Of a stretch of 64,000 nt of DNA, positions 35,318 through 44,823 are shown piece after piece; within the stretch, counting starts at the first letter, position 1, and every line of letters begins with the position of its first letter. Under the pieces are notes generated by a model. The model did no database searches. It saw only the letters and a program-made list of their open reading frames with translations, and had not been told where the DNA came from. The translations under genes and the position numbers were made by a program. Source of the DNA: Bacillota bacterium (GTDB taxonomy: Bacteria > Bacillota > Sulfobacillia > Sulfobacillales > Sulfobacillaceae); NCBI GenBank assembly GCA_021799435.1, contig JAJZAN010000001.1, positions 62,001 through 126,000 on the forward strand, in the 5' to 3' direction.

Positions 35318-37113
35318 CGCCGCCTCCGCGGGGGCCGCCCGCGGCGCCAAGCCCGCAGCAACTGCCATAGGACCAGGAGACCCAGGCATCCTTCAATCCA
35401 GTAGGCATCGGGCCACACACGTTGCGCCGCCGCTCCGGCTAGAGCCCATGCCAGTGCCCACGTCAGGGCCAACCGCGCTTGAGACAAGTCCGCCAGACGG
35501 TCTAGTTTCCGCATCACCGCGGTTAGTTCCGGCTCCGTTCCCAAGTGACCCTGTTCCAGTAAATCCAGCACGCGGCGCGCTTGACCCGGCACCTTGAACC
35601 ACCCTGATAGACTTGTCCATCCCGCACCCACGACCCCCTCGACCAGTCCCTGATTGTCTGGTCCCAAGAGCCCGCGGGTCGCCTGGAGTGCCCCGCTCAA
35701 CCATCCCGGCAGGTCGTCACGCTGCACGGCGGCGATCAGGGGCAGTGCCTCCCGTTTGAGGACGTCGAGCCAGTCAATGTCGGGATTGAGTCCTGACACT
35801 AGTCCAAATAACATCCCGATGGCTCGTCCCAGAAACATGTAGCGGGCGGGAAATTGGAGCGGCTCATGGTAAAGGAAATCTTGGAACTGTGCGACCGCTC
35901 GATCCATTTCCGCGCCCGGCTCCAAGGGCGTTCCGGACAGGCGCTCCAGCAAAAACTGAACCGCCCCGCGCATCACCCGCACCGGGGTGCCGGGGCGGAC
36001 AAATCCCAAGTCGTCAATGGCTTTTAACACCATGTCCGTGTCCTTCGCCAAGATGCCCTTTAACAAGGCGCCCACCGCCCGCAGATCGCCGGGAGGTATC
36101 TCTCCCACCATGCCAAAGTCTAAGAAAATAACCCGGCCTTCCGGATCGGCGAAAAAGTTTCCAGCGTGTGGATCAATTTGCACAAAGCCGTCCACGGCAA
36201 TCTGCTTTAAGTATGCGCGAATCAAAATGTCGCCGAGAATCCGAGGCTCCAGCCCCAGATCCTTTATGCCGGCTAAATCCGTTAATTTCACCCCGGTCGC
36301 GTAATCCATGGCGAACACGCGCCGACGAGTCAAGGATGCAATGGGAGCAGGCACGCGAACCCGGGGCTCATCGCTAAAGTTGGCGCCAAAGCGTTCCAAG
36401 TTGCGCACTTCCTGCTCGTAATTGAGTTCCTGCGCCACCAAGGCTTCAAATTCTTCGAAGAGCCGCACCGCATTAACCCGCCGCCCTACCCGCGTGGTGC
36501 GATCCACCACCCGCATCACAACCCGAAGGGCGCCGAGGTCGATGTCCGCCAATCGCTCGATGCCGGGACGCTGAACCTTCACCGCAACCTCGCGCCCATC
36601 CAACAAACGCGCGCGATACACCTGCCCCAGTGACGCCGCAGCGACCGGCTCGGTATCGATGCTGGACAGCATCTCCTCGACCGGACGACCCCATTCCCGG
36701 ATCAGCAACGGCCGCACGTCGGACCAGGGGGCCGCCGGCACCTGGTCTTGCAGCTGCGACAACTCGCGGGTAAACGCGAGCGGCAGCACGTCGGTGCGTG
36801 CACTGAGAAACTGACCGACTTTTATAATGAGTCCGCCCAGGCGAAGGGCGGTGTCGCGAAAGCGAACCCCGCCCTCCCGGTAAATGGCTGCTTCGCGCTC
36901 CTGAAACGCGACCGCATCCAGACGCCGCCGGGCTGTGTCAATCCGACGGCTGTCCCGCCAGTAGCTCAGGGCCAGCCGAAAGATCGCCAGCGTGCGTGTC
37001 AGCCGCGACCTTTCACTCACCCGCCGATCCGTCCGAAGAACTGTCAGGCTTTTGACGCCAGACGTCCCAGGCCTCGTCCATTTTCTCTCGGAACTCCCGC
37101 CGCTTGGTGTCAA
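35314..37113 (-). CDS. ABC1/UbiB/AarF-family atypical kinase
   Basis: KVGQFLSARTDVLP, AAASLGQVYRARLLDGREVAVKVQRPG, QIDPHAGNFF, FLDFGMVGE. Confidence 0.93.
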   Translation of the reverse strand: MTPSGGSSERKWTRPGTSGVKSLTVLRTDRRVSERSRLTRTLAIFRLALSYWRDSRRIDTARRRLDAVAFQEREAAIYREGGVRFRDTALRLGGLIIKVGQFLSARTDVLPLAFTRELSQLQDQVPAAPWSDVRPLLIREWGRPVEEMLSSIDTEPVAAASLGQVYRARLLDGREVAVKVQRPGIERLADIDLGALRVVMRVVDRTTRVGRRVNAVRLFEEFEALVAQELNYEQEVRNLERFGANFSDEPRVRVPAPIASLTRRRVFAMDYATGVKLTDLAGIKDLGLEPRILGDILIRAYLKQIAVDGFVQIDPHAGNFFADPEGRVIFLDFGMVGEIPPGDLRAVGALLKGILAKDTDMVLKAIDDLGFVRPGTPVRVMRGAVQFLLERLSGTPLEPGAEMDRAVAQFQDFLYHEPLQFPARYMFLGRAIGMLFGLVSGLNPDIDWLDVLKREALPLIAAVQRDDLPGWLSGALQATRGLLGPDNQGLVEGVVGAGWTSLSGWFKVPGQARRVLDLLEQGHLGTEPELTAVMRKLDRLADLSQARLALTWALAWALAGAAAQRVWPDAYWIEGCLGLLVLWQLLRAWRRGRPPRRRR

Positions 37114-37216
37114 AGGCCGGATCCTCCTGACGCGCCCGCCACACCCACAAGGACTTCAACCCCAGAGCGGCCAGAATCCAGACCCATAGCGGGGTCCGAC
37201 GCCGTCTAAACCACAT
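37013..37216 (-). CDS. Small membrane-anchored protein of unknown function
   Basis: MWFRRRRTPLWVWILAALGLKSLWVW... in the gap between aarF-like and 6PGDH-like genes; 5' of the aarF-like ORF overlaps it. Confidence 0.5.
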   Translation of the reverse strand: MWFRRRRTPLWVWILAALGLKSLWVWRARQEDPAFDTKRREFREKMDEAWDVWRQKPDSSSDGSAGE

Positions 37217-37220
37217 CGCT

Positions 37221-38090
37221 TCACTCACCTTTCGTCCAACGCTGAATATAGCTTGCCTCATCCACTGCTCCGAATCCCTGCTCCAGATGCTGCCGATACA
37301 AGGGCTCGGCGGCTTCCGCCAACGTCGCGTCGAAGCCGCGCTGGCGCGCCAGATCGAGCGCCAATTTCAGATCTTTGTAGCGATTCTCAACGGAGAACCC
37401 GGGGTTAAAGTCTTGAGCATTCCATCGATCCAACACCTTTTTGAGTTCGTAGGACTGGGCGGATCCGTAGTTCATCACCGTGGCCAGGTCCTCCACCGCC
37501 AGCCCCAGCTCGAGACCCATGCGCACGCCCTCGCTGGCGGCCATCAAGGTCAAACAAGAGACCAAGTTCGCGGTCAATTTGAGCGTTTGACCCTGCCCCA
37601 CCGGACCCACATGCAGGATGCGCCTTCCCATCTTCTGGAGATAGGGCAAAACGCGCTGATAGGTGTTCGAGGTTCCGCCGGCCATGATGGTTAACGTCGC
37701 TTCGCGAGCACCAATGTCACCACCCGTGACGGGCGCATCCATCCATTCCGCCCCGCAGCTAGACACCAGATCCGCCAGGCGGCGCGTTTCCGCAGGCGAG
37801 ATGGTGGAATGATCGACAACCACTTGACCGGGTCGCAAAGCCTCTAGCAGGCCCTCCGGCCCTTCCGCAACCGCCGACACAGCTCCATCATTGCTTAGCA
37901 TCAGGAACACAATGTCGCTGGCCTGGACCACCTGAGACGCCGAGGCGGCCCCACGGCATCCCTCTTCGATCAAGGGCGCCATCCGCTCCGGCGTCCGATT
38001 CCACACAGCTAGTGGATACTCGTCTGCGAGATGGCGTGCCATTGCCTGACCCATCACACCCAGCCCAATAAAGCCTAAGCGCTCCTCCAT
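37221..38090 (-). CDS. NAD-binding 3-hydroxyisobutyrate/6-phosphogluconate dehydrogenase-family protein
   Basis: LGFIGLGVMGQAMARHL; DAPVTGGDIGAREATLTIMAGG. Confidence 0.9.
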   Translation of the reverse strand: MEERLGFIGLGVMGQAMARHLADEYPLAVWNRTPERMAPLIEEGCRGAASASQVVQASDIVFLMLSNDGAVSAVAEGPEGLLEALRPGQVVVDHSTISPAETRRLADLVSSCGAEWMDAPVTGGDIGAREATLTIMAGGTSNTYQRVLPYLQKMGRRILHVGPVGQGQTLKLTANLVSCLTLMAASEGVRMGLELGLAVEDLATVMNYGSAQSYELKKVLDRWNAQDFNPGFSVENRYKDLKLALDLARQRGFDATLAEAAEPLYRQHLEQGFGAVDEASYIQRWTKGE

Positions 38091-38103
38091 GCAGCCTCCC
38101 TTG

Positions 38104-39567
38104 TTATGACGAACTGTCCAAGCCGTCCGTTTCACCCAACCGACGCCAGACGTCCCCATTTTCCATCAATCGGTCTTGCGTCTCCGGCCCCTGGCTTCCC
38201 GAGGCGTAGGGATCGGGCTGACCCGTTTTCCATGCCGTCAGGACTGGGTCGACAACTCGCCACGCTTCCTCTACCTCATCATAACGCGGAAAGGGCGTGC
38301 GGTCGCCCTGCACCACGGCTAGCAACAACTGCTCATAGGCTGAGTACTCCATCTCATCACGGCGGCGATAGGGGGTGCTGAGCACCCGCGATCGCGTTTT
38401 CAGAGTGAGACCGGGATCTTTGGCCCATACCAGCATGTCAATCCGTTCATCGGGCTTCATGCGAAACACCAGCCAGTTCTTGAGTCCTTCACCGAAGAGT
38501 CCTCGCGGCACCTCTCGAAGTTCGATGGCAACCTCGGCATAATCCTCGGCCAAGCGCTTGCCGGAGCGCAAATAGAAGGGGGTGCCGCGCCACCGCCAGT
38601 TATCGACCTTAAGTTTCAGCGCAGCAAAGGTCTCCGTCCGGGAATCCACAGGAATATGCGGTTCCTGTCGATAGCCCAAAACCTCCGACGAACCCACCCG
38701 GCCCGCCGTGTACTGCCCCCGCACCGCGCTCGCATCCAGAGTCGATCCGCTAATCGGCCGCACTGCCCGCAAAACCTCTGTCTTGTGATTGTGCAGCGCT
38801 TCCGAGGCCCACACCGCCGGCGGGTCCATCGCCACCAGGGTAAACAACTGCATCAGATGATTCTGCAGCATGTCGCGCAGTGCTCCTGCCTGGTCGTAAT
38901 ATCGCCAGCGGCCCTCCAGCCCTAGTGTCTCACCATAGGTAATTTGGACCGAACGAATATGTTCAGCATCCCAGATAGAGGCCAGAAATCGATTGGTTAA
39001 GCGAAACACCAGCAGGTTCTGAGCGGTTTCTTTGCCTAAGAAGTGATCAATGCGGTAGATTTGATCTTCAGACCACCCCTGGTGCAACGCTTCGCGCAGA
39101 GACTCGGCGCTGGCCAAATCGTGTCCGAACGGCTTTTCCACAACAAGGCGGCGAAATCCATTGGCCGCGCGATTCAACTGAGCGTCTGCCAGCGCCTGGG
39201 CCGCCTGCCCAAACAGGGCTGGAGGCAAGGCCAGATAAAAGATAGCGGATTGGTCTTGGAGCTTCTGAGCCACCGCCCCCAAATCCCGCGCCGAGAGCTC
39301 ACCCGCTTGATAATCCAGCTGCTCTTTGAACTCACGCCACTTTTCCTCATCGAACTCGTGGACAAACTCCCGAAGCCCTTCCTCCACTCGGTCAAGAAAG
39401 ATCTTTGGGCTCCAGTCATCCGGCGCATATCCCAGCACTGGACTCTGCCATTTGCCAGCTAAGAACAAACGGAACACGGCCGGCATCAAAAGGCGGTAGG
39501 TCAAATCCCCGCTGGCTCCCAAAATCACGAACGTGGGCCGTGCGTCATTGGGGCTCGTCATCGGCAT
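38104..39567 (-). CDS. zwf: Glucose-6-phosphate 1-dehydrogenase
   Basis: VILGASGDLTYRLLMPA; YRIDHFLGKETAQN; VEKPFGHDL. Confidence 0.96.
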   Translation of the reverse strand: MPMTSPNDARPTFVILGASGDLTYRLLMPAVFRLFLAGKWQSPVLGYAPDDWSPKIFLDRVEEGLREFVHEFDEEKWREFKEQLDYQAGELSARDLGAVAQKLQDQSAIFYLALPPALFGQAAQALADAQLNRAANGFRRLVVEKPFGHDLASAESLREALHQGWSEDQIYRIDHFLGKETAQNLLVFRLTNRFLASIWDAEHIRSVQITYGETLGLEGRWRYYDQAGALRDMLQNHLMQLFTLVAMDPPAVWASEALHNHKTEVLRAVRPISGSTLDASAVRGQYTAGRVGSSEVLGYRQEPHIPVDSRTETFAALKLKVDNWRWRGTPFYLRSGKRLAEDYAEVAIELREVPRGLFGEGLKNWLVFRMKPDERIDMLVWAKDPGLTLKTRSRVLSTPYRRRDEMEYSAYEQLLLAVVQGDRTPFPRYDEVEEAWRVVDPVLTAWKTGQPDPYASGSQGPETQDRLMENGDVWRRLGETDGLDSSS

Positions 39568-39649
39568 CCCTCCTTAATTGGGTATACCTCATGTTACCAA
39601 ACTTCGGGGCACCGTTTTGCAGCCCTTGGAGACTCCGCCACCGCCATGC

Positions 39650-39675
39650 AAAAAGCGGCCCGGTCGAGGGCCGCT
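39650..39675 (-). terminator. Intrinsic terminator downstream of icd
   Basis: Minus strand AGCGGCCC-tcgacc-GGGCCGCT-TTTT. Confidence 0.75.
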
Positions 39676-39695
39676 GTGGCGCAACGGTGGAATCT

Positions 39696-41138
39696 CTAAC
39701 CGGGTACCTGAGAGTAGCCTGGCACGCCGTCGAAAGTATAGAGGTTTTCCGTCTTGATGACATCGAACCCCGCTGAAACTAAGTTTCCCAACAACGACAC
39801 CACATCCGCGCGGGCCGTCGGTGCTTCTTGACGTGAACGATAGCGAAGACGCCAATGGTCCGTGCAGAATGTCTCCGGAAACCCGTTGGGCCACACCTTG
39901 ATGCCGCGATTGGTAATCACATCGAGATTCAAAGCACCAGCAGGCACGCTCTCGAGCTTCTCGGCCAGTTGGTCCGGACGTCCCCCATCCCAATCTAAAA
40001 AGACATCCACGCCCACCAGTTGCTTAAGCGCTTTGGCGCTCGTCTGTGCTGGGCTTGGAACCGTTTTGGGGGCGTCCTGATAATTCACCGCCTTGAGCGT
40101 GGTCGGCTTCTGGCCCAACCGGGCGACGACCGCGTCAGCAAAGGCCGCGGTCCCCACCTTCTCGACGCTGTGACCGCCCGGCCGATAGATGTCAGGGGTG
40201 TGGATGCCATCCTCGATGGTCTTGAGCCACGCACTGTGGATGCGGGTGGCCACCTCACTTTGTCCCACATGGACCAGCATCATAACCGCTGCCAACAGCA
40301 ATCCCGAAGGATTGGCAATGCCTTGGCCCGCGATCGCGGGGGCCGACCCGTGGATGGCTTCGAACATGGCGTAGCGCTCACCGATATTGGCGGAACCCGC
40401 CAGTCCGACGGAGCCCGACGTTTCGGCGGTGACGTCCGACAAAATGTCACCGTATAGGTTCGGCATCACCACCACGTCGAAGCTCTCCGGCGTCGTCGCC
40501 AGCTTAGCCGCGCCGATGTCCACAATCCATGAATTATGTTCAATCTCGGGATATTCCTGGGCGATGCGGTCAAATGTCTGGTGAAACAGCCCATCGGTCA
40601 TTTTCATGATGTTGTCCTTCACCAGACAGGTAACCTTTTTCCGGCCATTGGCCCGAGCATAATCGAACGCATAGCGGATAACCCGTTCCGATCCTGGGCG
40701 GCTGATAAGCTTCAGACACTGCACCACTTGATCGGTCTGCCGATGTTCAATCCCGGTATACAGGTCCTCTTCGTTTTCCCGGATGATAACGACATCCATC
40801 TTCGGGTACTTCGTTTCGACGTAAGGATAATATGACACCGTAGGACGCACGTTCGCGAATAGGTTGAGCGCCGTGCGCATCGTCACGTTGAGGCTCTTAT
40901 ATCCGCCGCCTTGCGGGGTGGTGATGGGGGCTTTCAAAAAAACGCGGGTGCGGGTTAAACTCTCCCAAGCTTTGGGATCCAATCCTGTGACAATACCTCG
41001 TTTATAGACGCGTTCGCCGATCTCCACTTCCTCGATGGAGAGTTCGGCACCCGCCGCCTCCAGAATCTCGAGTGTGGCGGCCATGATTTCTGGTCCAATA
41101 CCGTCGCCATAGGCCACGGTGATGGGCGTCTTAGCCAT
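39696..41138 (-). CDS. icd: Isocitrate dehydrogenase, long Thermus-type with C-terminal extension
   Basis: VAYGDGIGPEIM...ENEEDLYTGIEH...MPNLYGDILSD; extra C-terminal domain. Confidence 0.92.
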   Translation of the reverse strand: MAKTPITVAYGDGIGPEIMAATLEILEAAGAELSIEEVEIGERVYKRGIVTGLDPKAWESLTRTRVFLKAPITTPQGGGYKSLNVTMRTALNLFANVRPTVSYYPYVETKYPKMDVVIIRENEEDLYTGIEHRQTDQVVQCLKLISRPGSERVIRYAFDYARANGRKKVTCLVKDNIMKMTDGLFHQTFDRIAQEYPEIEHNSWIVDIGAAKLATTPESFDVVVMPNLYGDILSDVTAETSGSVGLAGSANIGERYAMFEAIHGSAPAIAGQGIANPSGLLLAAVMMLVHVGQSEVATRIHSAWLKTIEDGIHTPDIYRPGGHSVEKVGTAAFADAVVARLGQKPTTLKAVNYQDAPKTVPSPAQTSAKALKQLVGVDVFLDWDGGRPDQLAEKLESVPAGALNLDVITNRGIKVWPNGFPETFCTDHWRLRYRSRQEAPTARADVVSLLGNLVSAGFDVIKTENLYTFDGVPGYSQVPG

Positions 41139-41168
41139 GATGTCCCTCCCTAGCTGCGCTTATCGTAC

Positions 41169-41239
41169 GGACATCCGGCATCGGCCGGATGTCCGAGGGG
41201 CCATCGACTGAGCCGATTGTCGTCTGCCTCATTATAGCA
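41169..41239 (-). promoter_or_regulatory. icd promoter (extended -10 TGCTATAAT) and 11-bp leader hairpin
   Basis: TGCTATAAT at 41231-41239 (minus); GGACATCCGGC-atcg-GCCGGATGTCC at 41169-41194. Confidence 0.5.
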
Positions 41240-41297
41240 GACCAACAATTGCGGCCAGGGGGTTACTGCAGCCGTCGAAAACAGGTACCATCGCCCT

Positions 41298-42524
41298 ATG
41301 GGAACACGTTGGGCAATGCCGAAAGCAATCTGGCTCCTCATCTTGGGTATGGCTGTGCAAAGCGCTGGACTGTCTTTCTTCTGGCCCTTTACCACCATCT
41401 ACGTGCATACGGTGATGCATCGTTCCCTGACCGCCGCCGGGCTGGTGCTCATGGCCCAAGCTGCCTCCAGCACCCTCGGTTCGACCCTAGGTGGCCACCT
41501 CTTCGACCGCGTCGGCGGCCTCAACACGGTGGCCGTGGGCCTCGCCGGCGCCATCCTCTCTCTTGTCGCGCTGTTTTTCGCGCCGTCCTTCTGGCCTTAC
41601 GCCGTGTTGGTAGGAGTATTCGGGTTCTTCACCGGCGTTGTCGCTCCCGCCATGTACGCCTTTTCGGTCACGGTCTGGCCCGAAGGAGGCCGTCAAGCCT
41701 TCAATGCCATTTATGTGGCCCAGAATCTCGGTGTTGCCGCCGGATCGGTGGCGGCCGGAGTCGTGGCCTCCCTTGGGGGACTGCGGTCCACCTTTTTGGC
41801 CAACGCCGGTATGTTGACCGCCTTTCTAGCCATTGCGCTCTTCGCCTATCGGGGACCAGCCTTCCGACGCACCGACCATCAGCCTATTGCCGGGCTAGGC
41901 AAACAGCGCCGCTCGCGCCCTCCGCTCGTGTGGCCTGCCGCCCTGCTTCTCGTAGGTCTGGTTCTGGATTGGACCGCGTATGCGCAATGGACCACCACCA
42001 CCTCCAGTTACATTCACCGGGAAGGGTTCTCTCTGCCGCTCTACACGTTGCTCTGGACCATCAACGGAGGAGTCATTCTGCTGGGCCAGCCCCTGTCCAT
42101 GTGGATAAGCCGCGTGTTGCCGCGTATCAAGAGCCAATTGCTGTTGGGAAACGGGTTCTTCCTGGCCAGCTATGTCGTGCTGATGCTGACCCATCGCTAC
42201 ACGGGTTACGTCGGTGCCATGGTGCTCACCACGCTGGGGGAAATGCTCGTGTGGCCGGGTGTGCCAGCCCAAACCCATCAAATCACTCCAGAGGAGCATG
42301 TGGGATTCTACCAGGGGCTGGTGACGGGGGCTGGATCAGCAGGGCGCATGGTTGGCCCCGTGTTGGGCGGCATCCTGTATGCGGACATAAGCCGTTTTTG
42401 GCTGTACGCGGTGATGGCGCTCCTCTTCATGGCATCGTCGGCTTTCTATTATGTTCACGATCGCAGCGGATCCAGAACAGGCCTCACGACGGGAGAAGAC
42501 TGGTCGTCAGCAGGCCCGGCGTGA
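41298..42524 (+). CDS. MFS transporter
   Basis: Multi-TM ORF; GSTLGGHLFDRVGGLNTVAVGLAGA. Confidence 0.88.
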   Translation: MGTRWAMPKAIWLLILGMAVQSAGLSFFWPFTTIYVHTVMHRSLTAAGLVLMAQAASSTLGSTLGGHLFDRVGGLNTVAVGLAGAILSLVALFFAPSFWPYAVLVGVFGFFTGVVAPAMYAFSVTVWPEGGRQAFNAIYVAQNLGVAAGSVAAGVVASLGGLRSTFLANAGMLTAFLAIALFAYRGPAFRRTDHQPIAGLGKQRRSRPPLVWPAALLLVGLVLDWTAYAQWTTTTSSYIHREGFSLPLYTLLWTINGGVILLGQPLSMWISRVLPRIKSQLLLGNGFFLASYVVLMLTHRYTGYVGAMVLTTLGEMLVWPGVPAQTHQITPEEHVGFYQGLVTGAGSAGRMVGPVLGGILYADISRFWLYAVMALLFMASSAFYYVHDRSGSRTGLTTGEDWSSAGPA

Positions 42525-42799
42525 CACTGGAGCCTCAGCGCCAGCACCCGCATCTGCGATAGAACACGCTGGGCCGATTCGCGAGAGATAACCAGACCCA
42601 GCTGGGTCCAGCGATCTAACCGCATGCGAAGACTTTCTGCCAGATGTTGGGATTGCAAATCCAATCCTGCGTCTTGGACGAGCCGGCGGAGTGTTTCTTG
42701 CACCGGTGTGAACAGTGCGGAATCCACGTCCGCTGGTTGATCGGACAACACATAGGTGAGATATACGATTTGGTTCGACACCGCCTCGTCCGCCTTCAC
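42455..42799 (-). CDS. Hypothetical protein
   Basis: GTG start at 42799 with GAGGAGG 8 nt upstream; overlaps the 3' end of the MFS gene antisense. Confidence 0.45.
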   Translation of the reverse strand: MKADEAVSNQIVYLTYVLSDQPADVDSALFTPVQETLRRLVQDAGLDLQSQHLAESLRMRLDRWTQLGLVISRESAQRVLSQMRVLALRLQCHAGPADDQSSPVVRPVLDPLRS

Positions 42800-42851
42800 A
42801 AACACCGCCTCCTCGTTTCCGTCAAGGTAAACGAGAACTGTTGCTAAAACG

Positions 42852-44663
42852 TTACGCGCGCTGCTCTTCGGTGGCCCCGTCAAAGTACTTAAGCTGAACT
42901 TGGTCCACGGGCACTGGCCGCTCATAATAGAATCCCTGGGCAACGTCGCAGCCGATGTTAAGAAGGATTTCAGCCTGCCGACGACTCTCCACGCCCTCTG
43001 CTACCACACCCAGGTGCAAACTTTGGGCCACCGCCACAATGGCACGGCCAATGCCGTCACTCGCTTCCAGATCCGCCACGAAGCTGCGGTCAATCTTAAT
43101 CCGGCTCACGGGCAGGTTCTTGAGATAATTCAGGGATGAATACCCCACCCCGAAATCGTCGATGGCCACGCCCACCCCTGCCCGGCGCAGGTCCGTCAAA
43201 CGCGACACCACGGTGTCGGGATCCCGCGACATCACGGACTCCGTTATCTCGATCTCCAATCGGTCCGGTGTCACCTGATGGTGGGCCATCAGGTTGAGAA
43301 GCCGCGGCACGAAGCTCGGGTCATCCAGCCGCGTGGCCGACATGTTGATCGCGAGTGTCACCGGATATTGACGCCACCAGCGCAACTGGCTGACTTCGTG
43401 CAAAGCCCGTTCCAGAACCCATTCGTCAATCGAGTCCATCAGTCCCAGGGACTGTGCGGCCGGCAGAAAATCGTCCGGCATGAGTATCCCCGGCTCCCCG
43501 CTGTCCCACCGCAACAGGGCCTCCATCCCGACCAGGCGTCCCGTCAAGATGTCCACTTGGGGCTGATAGAGCAAGTAAAACTGGGTCTCCTGGAGAGCGC
43601 GGTGCAGAGCCGAGTCCAGCAAGTAGACAGCCGATGCCTCCTGTTCCATGGCCCCGCTGAACACGGCCACCCGGTTTCGCCCCATATCTTTGGCCCGGTA
43701 TAAGGCCAAATCTGCGTGACGCAACAGATCGTCAGCCGTCGCACCGTCTTCCGGGAAAAATGCCACCCCGAAGCTGGCCGTGCAGTACACTTTCTGGTCA
43801 TCCAGCCAAAAGCCATCCGCCAGCCGTTCCCGGATGGCCTCCAAACGGTTCAAAGCTCCCGTCGCATCATGGAGAACGGGCATCAGCAAGATAAACTCAT
43901 CTCCGCCCTGGCGGCCCAGAACTTCACCTGCTTGCAACACGCGAGCAATCGACGATGCCACCGACTTTAAAAGGCGGTCGCCAAAATTGTGGCCGCGCGC
44001 ATCATTGACCGCCTTGAAGCGGTCCAGGTCAATGAAGGCCACCGCCATGGACCGTTTTTCGGTCCGGGCCTGGGCAATGCTGGCGTTTAATCGGTCGGTC
44101 AACAGTCTTCGGTTGGGCAGCCCCGTCAGCGAGTCGTGAAAAGCGAGATACTCCACCTGCGCCAAACTTTGGGTCAGCTCGCCGCTGGTGGTGTACAAGC
44201 TTTTCCTCTCCCGTTCCATCCGCTTCCGCTGGGCGGCCAACACCCCAAACGCACTGGCTTCCAACCCCAGCCCGGCGGTATTGCCTAAGCGCAAGGCCAG
44301 GGAGGGTTCCATGGGCCATGCCAGCACGATGAACAACAGGGCCAGCACGATAGGCGAGAGCCATGTCGGGACCACAAAGGTTAATAGGAAGATGGCGCTA
44401 AAAGAAAGCGGAAACAAGGCTTCAAGCGGCAGGGAACCTGCTCCCAGACCCAACACCAGCACCACCGCCAACCCCACCACGAGTCGGACCGAGGGTTCGA
44501 GGCGCACAAACACGAGCCCCGTCGCCAGAACCAAAAATATGGCGGCCAGCAGGAAGGAACCGGATGAAGCTCCCTGCAGCAAACTAAAGGCAATCACGAG
44601 GGACGCCAACGCGTAGACGAGACGCATCCCGGACAGAGAATGCCTGACTTGCGTTCCCAACAC
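42852..44663 (-). CDS. Membrane-anchored diguanylate cyclase/phosphodiesterase (GGDEF-EAL)
   Basis: N-terminal TM segments; intact GRQGGDEF and EALLRW; DDFGVGYSSLNYL. Confidence 0.95.
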   Translation of the reverse strand: MLGTQVRHSLSGMRLVYALASLVIAFSLLQGASSGSFLLAAIFLVLATGLVFVRLEPSVRLVVGLAVVLVLGLGAGSLPLEALFPLSFSAIFLLTFVVPTWLSPIVLALLFIVLAWPMEPSLALRLGNTAGLGLEASAFGVLAAQRKRMERERKSLYTTSGELTQSLAQVEYLAFHDSLTGLPNRRLLTDRLNASIAQARTEKRSMAVAFIDLDRFKAVNDARGHNFGDRLLKSVASSIARVLQAGEVLGRQGGDEFILLMPVLHDATGALNRLEAIRERLADGFWLDDQKVYCTASFGVAFFPEDGATADDLLRHADLALYRAKDMGRNRVAVFSGAMEQEASAVYLLDSALHRALQETQFYLLYQPQVDILTGRLVGMEALLRWDSGEPGILMPDDFLPAAQSLGLMDSIDEWVLERALHEVSQLRWWRQYPVTLAINMSATRLDDPSFVPRLLNLMAHHQVTPDRLEIEITESVMSRDPDTVVSRLTDLRRAGVGVAIDDFGVGYSSLNYLKNLPVSRIKIDRSFVADLEASDGIGRAIVAVAQSLHLGVVAEGVESRRQAEILLNIGCDVAQGFYYERPVPVDQVQLKYFDGATEEQRA

Positions 44664-44778
44664 GCGCCTCCACCCCCAACTTCCGGCTTGTTCATTCCTT
44701 GTATTGTACCGAACCCCTGGCCCAACTCTCCTGTTTCAACGACGATTTCGCCCCATGCGCCCCCAAGCTCGCAAAGAC

Positions 44779-44807
44779 ACACCCGAGTCCGCCGGGGACT
44801 CGGGTGT
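44779..44807 (-). terminator. Hairpin ACACCCGAGTCC-gccgg-GGACTCGGGTGT downstream of pepC-like gene
   Basis: Perfect 12-bp stem; short T-run (TCTTTG) in the minus direction. Confidence 0.6.
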
Positions 44808-44823
44808 CTCGGGAAGGAGGTGC

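Noticed and set aside
39580-39592. GGTATACC palindrome upstream of zwf as promoter or operator
   Set aside because: Only 8 bp, no correctly spaced -35; expected by chance.
41189-42562. 457-aa plus-strand ORF overlapping the MFS gene in another frame
   Set aside because: Arg/His/Ser/Pro-rich shadow frame typical of high-GC coding DNA; the 41298-42524 frame has a clear membrane-transporter sequence.
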